From assembly GCF_020880415.1 (NCBI RefSeq), contig NZ_JAJIUJ010000120.1:1-64000 (forward strand): 64,000 bases of DNA, written 5' to 3'. Below, piece after piece: positions 59,299 through 64,000 of the stretch. How positions within the stretch are numbered: position 1 is the first letter of the stretch; the number at the start of each line of letters is the position of its first letter. The DNA comes from Xanthomonas euvesicatoria pv. euvesicatoria (GTDB taxonomy: Bacteria > Pseudomonadota > Gammaproteobacteria > Xanthomonadales > Xanthomonadaceae). The notes beneath the pieces are model-generated. The model was not told where the DNA came from. It did no database searches and worked only from the letters and a program-made list of their open reading frames with translations. The translations under genes and the position numbers were made by a program.

Positions 59299-61560
59299 AT
59301 GACCTCTCTTTTACTGCGTTTCAATGTCGGGCCGCGCCTGGCGGCCGCCTTCACTGTGCTGATCCTGCTGTCCGGGTTCATCGCCTTCATCGGCTACCGC
59401 GGGCTGAGTTCTGCACGTGCGCTGGTGGATGCCTTGGTGCACCAGAACATGACCAAGATCCGCCTCTCCAACGACATGATGAATGCCAACTACATCATTG
59501 CTGCCGAGTTACGCAACGTGGTGCTGCCGACCAGCGATGCGGACAATCTGAAATTCGTCGAGAAGATCAAGGCCGCGCGTGCCGACTATTCAAAAGCGCG
59601 CGAAGCCCTCTACGCCATGCCGGTCTCGCCGCAAGGCCAAATCATCCGGGACGACATCGATCGCCTCATTCCGCAAGTACGCGAATTGAACAATCAGATC
59701 ATCGACCTGGTGATGTCCGGCCACAGCGACGAAGCCTTGCCGTTGCTGCTCACCAAAGCCGCACCCGCGCTGCAGCGGTGGCAGGACAAGATCGGCGAGA
59801 ACATCGCCTTGCAGGACAAATTAGCTGCCGAAGCGGCTGCGGTGGCACTGCAATCGATGGACGATTCGCGCAAGTTGCTGATCGGCGGTTCGCTGATGGT
59901 GGTATTGCTGAGCGGCACCCTGGGCTTGCTGATCACCCGCAGCCTCACCCGGCCGCTGAGCCGCGCCACCCGCGCTGCCGAAGCGATTGCCGAGGGCAGG
60001 CTCGATAACGCCGTGCATAGCGATGCCAGCGACGAAACCGGGCGTCTGCTGCAGGCCATGGACAAGATGCAGTCGCAGGTGCGCAACCTCATTACCGCCC
60101 AGCTGGACATGGCCAAGCGCCACGATGCGGGCCAGGTGAGCTTCCGCATGGATGCCGGCGTGTTCCCCGGTGACTACGGCCGCATGGCCGGCGACACCAA
60201 TGCGCTGGTCGACAGCCACATCCAGGTCACCGCGCGCCTGGCGCAGATCATGGGCCGCTATGCGATCGGCGACCTCAGCGACGACATGGACGCCCTGCCC
60301 GGCGAACAGGCCAAACTCACCGAGACCATGGCGCAGGTCAAACACAACCTGGCCGCGATGAATCGGCAGATCAAGCAGCTGGCACAGGCCGCCGCGGCCG
60401 GCGACTTCAGTGCTCGCGGCGACGCAGTGCAGTTCCAGTACGACTTCCGCATCATGGTCGAGAGCCTCAACCAGCTGATGGCCACTGCCGATGGCAGCCT
60501 GCAAGCGTTGTCGGGCATGTTGCAGGCCATTGCTGCGGGCGATCTCACTGCGCGCATGGATGGCCAATTCCAGGGTGTGTTTGCGCAGATGCGCGACGAT
60601 GCCAATGCCACGGTGACGCAACTGGCCGGTATCGTCGGGCACATCCAGACCTCGGCGGTCTCGATCAATGCGGCTGCCAGCGAAATTGCCGCCGGCAACA
60701 ACGACCTGTCGCAACGTACCGAACAGCAGGCCGCCAACCTGGAAGAAACCGCTGCCTCGATGGAAGAGCTCACCTCTACCGTCAAGCAGAATGCCGAGGG
60801 CGCACGCCAGGCCAATCAACTGGCGATCGGTGCGGCCAGCGTGGCGTCGCAAGGCGGCGAGGTCGTCGGCAAGGTCGTGGACACCATGGCGGGCATCCAG
60901 GCCTCGTCGAAGAAGATCGCCGACATCATCTCCGTCATCGACGGCATCGCGTTCCAGACCAATATCCTGGCCTTGAATGCGGCGGTGGAAGCGGCACGTG
61001 CCGGCGAGCAGGGCCGCGGCTTTGCCGTGGTGGCCAGTGAAGTGCGTACGCTGGCGCAGCGTTCCTCAGCCGCCGCCAAGGAGATCAAGGACCTGATCGG
61101 CGACTCGGTGCAGCGCGTCACCGACGGCTCGCAGCTGGTGGACCAGGCGGGCCGCACCATGGCCGAAATCGTCTCATCGGTGCAGCGCGTCACCGACATC
61201 ATGGGCGAAATTTCCGCTGCCTCGCAGGAGCAATCGGCCGGCATCGAACAGGTCAACCTCACCGTCACGCAGATGGATGAGGCCACCCAACAGAACGCTG
61301 CCCTGGTGGAAGAAGCCACTGCCGCCGCGCGCGCGATGGAAGAACAGGCACAGCAACTCACCGAAGCGGTGGCGGTCTTCAAGGTCGATGCGAACGCACC
61401 GGTGGCACGCAAGTTGTCAGCCATCGCCAGCGCTGTGAGCCACCAGCGGCCGGCGACGCGCCCGGCTGCACGTGCCGCCGTGGCCGCGGCGACACCGCGG
61501 CGCGTGGCAGTGAGTGCAACCACGTCGACCGTTGGCGATGGCAATTGGCAGGAGTTTTAA
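59299..61560 (+). CDS. chemoreceptor 12 (four-helix-bundle sensor, LRNxVLPT group)
   Basis: 753 residues starting MTSLLLRFNVGPRL, the sister of receptor 7 in the sensor (LRNVVLPTSDADN, YSKAREALYAMPV) and helices. HAMP, HAMP-like repeats GDFSARGD and GDLTARM, tip and tether GNWQEF. The C-terminal linker (DANAPVARKLSAIAS) resembles that of receptor 11 instead, so sensor and tail have different nearest relatives, as expected after recombination between array members. Followed by two hairpins. Confidence 0.94.
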   Translation: MTSLLLRFNVGPRLAAAFTVLILLSGFIAFIGYRGLSSARALVDALVHQNMTKIRLSNDMMNANYIIAAELRNVVLPTSDADNLKFVEKIKAARADYSKAREALYAMPVSPQGQIIRDDIDRLIPQVRELNNQIIDLVMSGHSDEALPLLLTKAAPALQRWQDKIGENIALQDKLAAEAAAVALQSMDDSRKLLIGGSLMVVLLSGTLGLLITRSLTRPLSRATRAAEAIAEGRLDNAVHSDASDETGRLLQAMDKMQSQVRNLITAQLDMAKRHDAGQVSFRMDAGVFPGDYGRMAGDTNALVDSHIQVTARLAQIMGRYAIGDLSDDMDALPGEQAKLTETMAQVKHNLAAMNRQIKQLAQAAAAGDFSARGDAVQFQYDFRIMVESLNQLMATADGSLQALSGMLQAIAAGDLTARMDGQFQGVFAQMRDDANATVTQLAGIVGHIQTSAVSINAAASEIAAGNNDLSQRTEQQAANLEETAASMEELTSTVKQNAEGARQANQLAIGAASVASQGGEVVGKVVDTMAGIQASSKKIADIISVIDGIAFQTNILALNAAVEAARAGEQGRGFAVVASEVRTLAQRSSAAAKEIKDLIGDSVQRVTDGSQLVDQAGRTMAEIVSSVQRVTDIMGEISAASQEQSAGIEQVNLTVTQMDEATQQNAALVEEATAAARAMEEQAQQLTEAVAVFKVDANAPVARKLSAIASAVSHQRPATRPAARAAVAAATPRRVAVSATTSTVGDGNWQEF

Positions 61561-61579
61561 GCGACGGCGCCGGAGCCCA

Positions 61580-61607
61580 CCGGTCGCCGGCAGTGGCGGG
61601 CGACCGG
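61580..61607 (+). terminator. hairpin just after receptor 12
   Basis: CCGGTCGCC pairs with GGCGACCGG; a weak T-run (GTTTTTAG) follows 20 bases later. Confidence 0.45.
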
Positions 61608-61762
61608 CACCGCCAGCGGGATCGTTTTTAGTCGCGGTGGTGCATTCGGCCGCCGTACTCATCGTCAACCGGTCGCAGCTGCCGATGCGCGTTTCACGCA
61701 ACACCGTTGTCCAGCAACACAGACGTTTCGAGAGCCTTTGATCCGCGCTCCGCAGATCTTGT

Positions 61763-61801
61763 GGGCCGCTTCCCTTGCGAGGGGAAGCGGCCCTTTTTTT
61801 T
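61763..61801 (+). terminator. strong rho-independent terminator before receptor 13
   Basis: GGGCCGCTTCCC, a short loop region, GGGGAAGCGGCCC and eight T. It isolates receptor 13 from the upstream genes. The rest of 61802-62133 holds no supported gene. Confidence 0.9.
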
Positions 61802-62133
61802 GCTGCCATCCCGGAGTAAGACCGACAGACCGCACCAGCGCTCTTCAGGCGAAGCGGTGCGTAGCAACCGAGGATGTGAGCCAATTCCGGCTCCGGCCAT
61901 AACCGCCTGGCGACTGCGCAACCCTCGCATTGGTTGCCCAGGATGTTGCTCGGACGGGCGGCCGCAAGGCGCCATTTCGCCCGCCGTATGCGGCCCGTCG
62001 CCTCCCTCAAGGACACTTTTGGTTTCACCCAAAATTTACAATCGTCGGTGACAAGGTGGACGATGTGAAACCGCTTTCAGCCAGCGAATGCTGAATGGAA
62101 TGCCTAATTTTGTGCTGATTTCAACGGGAACAA

Positions 62134-62160
62134 TCAATTTCGAGCATAAACGGCCGCTAC
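62134..62160 (+). promoter_or_regulatory. FliA (sigma-28) promoter of receptor 13
   Basis: -35 TCAATTTC, 11 bp, -10 GCCGCTAC, 58 bp before the start codon. Confidence 0.75.
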
Positions 62161-62218
62161 CAAGCTCACGCATTCGTAACGCCCTCCCCCGGGCAAGGTC
62201 GATTCCTCATGCATTCCT

Positions 62219-64000
62219 TCAACCGCCTCTCGGTCGGTACGCGGCTCTCCGCACTGCTCACGCTGGTCATCGCCATTTCGCTGGGGCTGCTGGCCCTGAC
62301 CATCTATCGCCAGTCCGCTGGCGATATCGAATCGCAGGTCAAGGCCGAGCTGCGCTCCAGCACCCGACTGATGCAGCAGTCGGTGGCGATGTACGACGTC
62401 ACGCTCAGCGAAGGCACCCAGCGTCTGGGCAGCGTGTTCGACGACATGCTCCCCACCGGCGCGCGCGAACTCGATAGCGCCAGCACGGTCACCATCGGCG
62501 AGCAGAACACCCCCTCGCTGCGTGCCGGCAAGCAGGCATTGAATCTCAATTTCGACGCCGTGGACCGCTTTGCCAAGGCGACCGGCGGCGTTGCCACGAT
62601 CTTCGCCCGTATCGGCGACGACTTCGTGCGCATCACCACCTCGCTGCGTAACAAGCAGAACGAACGCGTCATCGGCACCCTGCTCGATCGCAAGGGCAAG
62701 GCCTACGCCGCCCTGTCGCAAGGCAAGAGCTTCACCGGCCAGGCGCAGCTGTTCGGCGAGCAGTACATGACCCATTACCAGCCGCTGCGCGATGCCGCCG
62801 GCGAGGTCATTGGCGCGCTGTTCGTCGGGCGCAACTACACCCAAGGCCTGGCCGCGCTCAAGGCCCAGGTCAGCACCACCAAACTGGGCCAGGACGGCTA
62901 TTTCGTCATTGCCGACATGGCGCCGGGCGATCACCAGGGCCAGATCATCGCGGCTCCGCCGGGCACCCCGGCCACATTAGCGGCACTGGTGCCGGCCGAA
63001 CAGCAGGCCCTGTTGCAGGCAGTGCTGGACGGCAAGCAGCCCAGCGCCAACCTGCAGCTGCGCGATGGCAAGGGCGCCAGCCAGGCCTTCGAAGTCACCG
63101 CACAGCGCTACGCGCCGTGGCAGTGGGCAGTGATTGGCGCGCAGCCGCGCAGTGCCATCGACGGCCCGCTGGACGCGCTGATGGGCAGCATGCTGCTGTT
63201 CTCGCTGGTGGTGCTGGCACTGTGCATCGCGGTGGTGTTCATTGCCGCGCGCAAGATGGTCACCCGCCCGCTGCTGGCAGTGGAACGCGTGCTTGGCGAC
63301 GTGGCGGCCGGCCGCCTGGACAACGCGATTGACATCGACCGGCATGACGAACTCGGTCGCCTGCTGCTCAACGCGCGCACCATGCGCGATGACCTGCGCG
63401 CGCGCCTGGAACGCGACCACCTGATCGCCAGCGAAGCACTGCGCGTGCGCACCGCCTTGGACGACGTCAGCACCAATGTGATGATCGCCGACGCCGAGCG
63501 CCGCATCATTTACGTCAATCGCCCGCTGCAGCGCATGCTGTCGGAGATGCAGGACGTCCTGCGGCACGATCTTCCCAACTTCGATGCCGCTGCACTGGGC
63601 AATACCCGCATCGACCAGTTCCATCGCAATCCCGAGCAGGCACGCCTGCTGGATCAACTCAAGAGTACGCACACCGCACAGGTCGAAATCGGCGGCCGCA
63701 TCGTGCACGAAGTGGTCAGCCCGGTCGTGGCTGCCACCGGCGAGCGCATGGGCTATGTGGTCGAATGGAGCGACCGTACCCAGGAAGTGCAGGTTGAACA
63801 GGAAGTCGCGCACGTGGTGGAAGCCGCCGCGGCCGGCGACCTCAGCGAGCGGATCGACGTGCGCGGCAAGCAGGGCTTCCTGTTGCTGCTGGCCCAACAG
63901 CTCAACACATTGCTGGACAACAACGCCGACGGTCTGTCGCGCGTCTCCGCCCTGCTCTCGTCGCTGTCGCAAGGCGACCTGACCGCACGCATGGACGGCG
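62219..64000 (+). CDS. chemoreceptor 13 (Cache and PAS), cut by the window edge
   Basis: 594 residues are visible, with no stop. Membrane helix about 12-32, a large Cache_3/Cache_2-type periplasmic domain (about 35-305: GGVATIFARIGDDFVRITTS, GEQYMTHYQPLRDAAGEV, WQWAVIGAQPRS), second helix about 320-342, HAMP, and a PAS domain (about 415-520: TNVMIADAERRIIYVNRPL) like that of receptor 5. The sequence stops at GDLTARMDG, at the start of the last HAMP-like segment, so the signalling domain and any tether lie outside the window. Confidence 0.92.

Noticed and set aside
27899..64000. CRISPR-like or VNTR reading of the regularly recurring sequence in the receptor region
   Set aside because: The recurrence is due to homologous receptor coding domains about 2.3 kb apart; no short repeat-spacer structure exists.
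1..64000. tRNA, rRNA or transposase genes
   Set aside because: I saw no cloverleaf-like run with a T-arm, no rRNA sequence and no transposase or integrase motifs in any credible frame.

Overview
The window is high-GC proteobacterial DNA that I place in Xanthomonas or a very close relative. The grounds are the gene order flhF-flhG-fliA-cheY-cheZ-cheA, a MotC/MotD-type second stator, a ParA/ParP-type chemotaxis-positioning pair, a long tandem array of chemoreceptor genes, and a protein with the Xanthomonas-type C-terminal VirD4-recognition domain (XVIPCD) of type IV secretion effectors. The species cannot be fixed from the sequence alone.

Layout. (1) 0.5-6.6 kb, plus strand: a tightly overlapping flagellar/chemotaxis operon (flhF, flhG, fliA, cheY, cheZ, cheA) closed by a rho-independent terminator. 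(2) 6.6-17 kb, almost all minus strand: an accessory block inserted behind cheA. It holds a candidate T4SS killing effector with a lipoprotein immunity partner, a SymE-like toxin with a small partner ORF, a partial frameshifted copy of the cheA 3' end with its terminator, a 1078-residue nuclease-like/helical-repeat protein, an Rx4H (HEPN-like) protein next to a PIN-domain protein, and a small broken gene. Variants of one short repeat (core TGAACCTGGAACCGTTAT) sit at the module edges. (3) 17.1-20.2 kb, minus: a TonB-dependent receptor. (4) 21-27.7 kb, plus: motC-motD, a ParA-like ATPase, a ParP-like CheW protein with six internal repeats, then STAS-cheY-cheA2. (5) 27.9 kb to the right edge, plus: thirteen chemoreceptor genes (one frameshifted, the last cut by the window edge), plus a secreted protein that looks like a chemoreceptor sensor domain without a receptor, and an outer-membrane barrel protein placed directly before one receptor.

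Regulation. Sites resembling sigma-28 (FliA) promoters (-35 TCAA/TAAA, 15 bp, -10 GCCGNTAN) stand before motC, the STAS gene, most receptor genes, the orphan sensor domain and the outer-membrane gene. FliA is encoded in the same window, so the locus looks like a self-contained late flagellar regulon. A sigma-54-type site lies before flhF. Several of these promoter matches lie inside the longest possible reading frames and therefore argue for the shorter starts given here.

How the parts fit: FlhF/FlhG place and count the polar flagellum, FliA switches on late genes, receptors signal through CheA/CheY/CheZ, MotC/MotD supply torque, and the ParA-like/ParP pair would hold the receptor array at the pole. 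The accessory block has no evident link to motility and looks like interbacterial competition and defence cargo.
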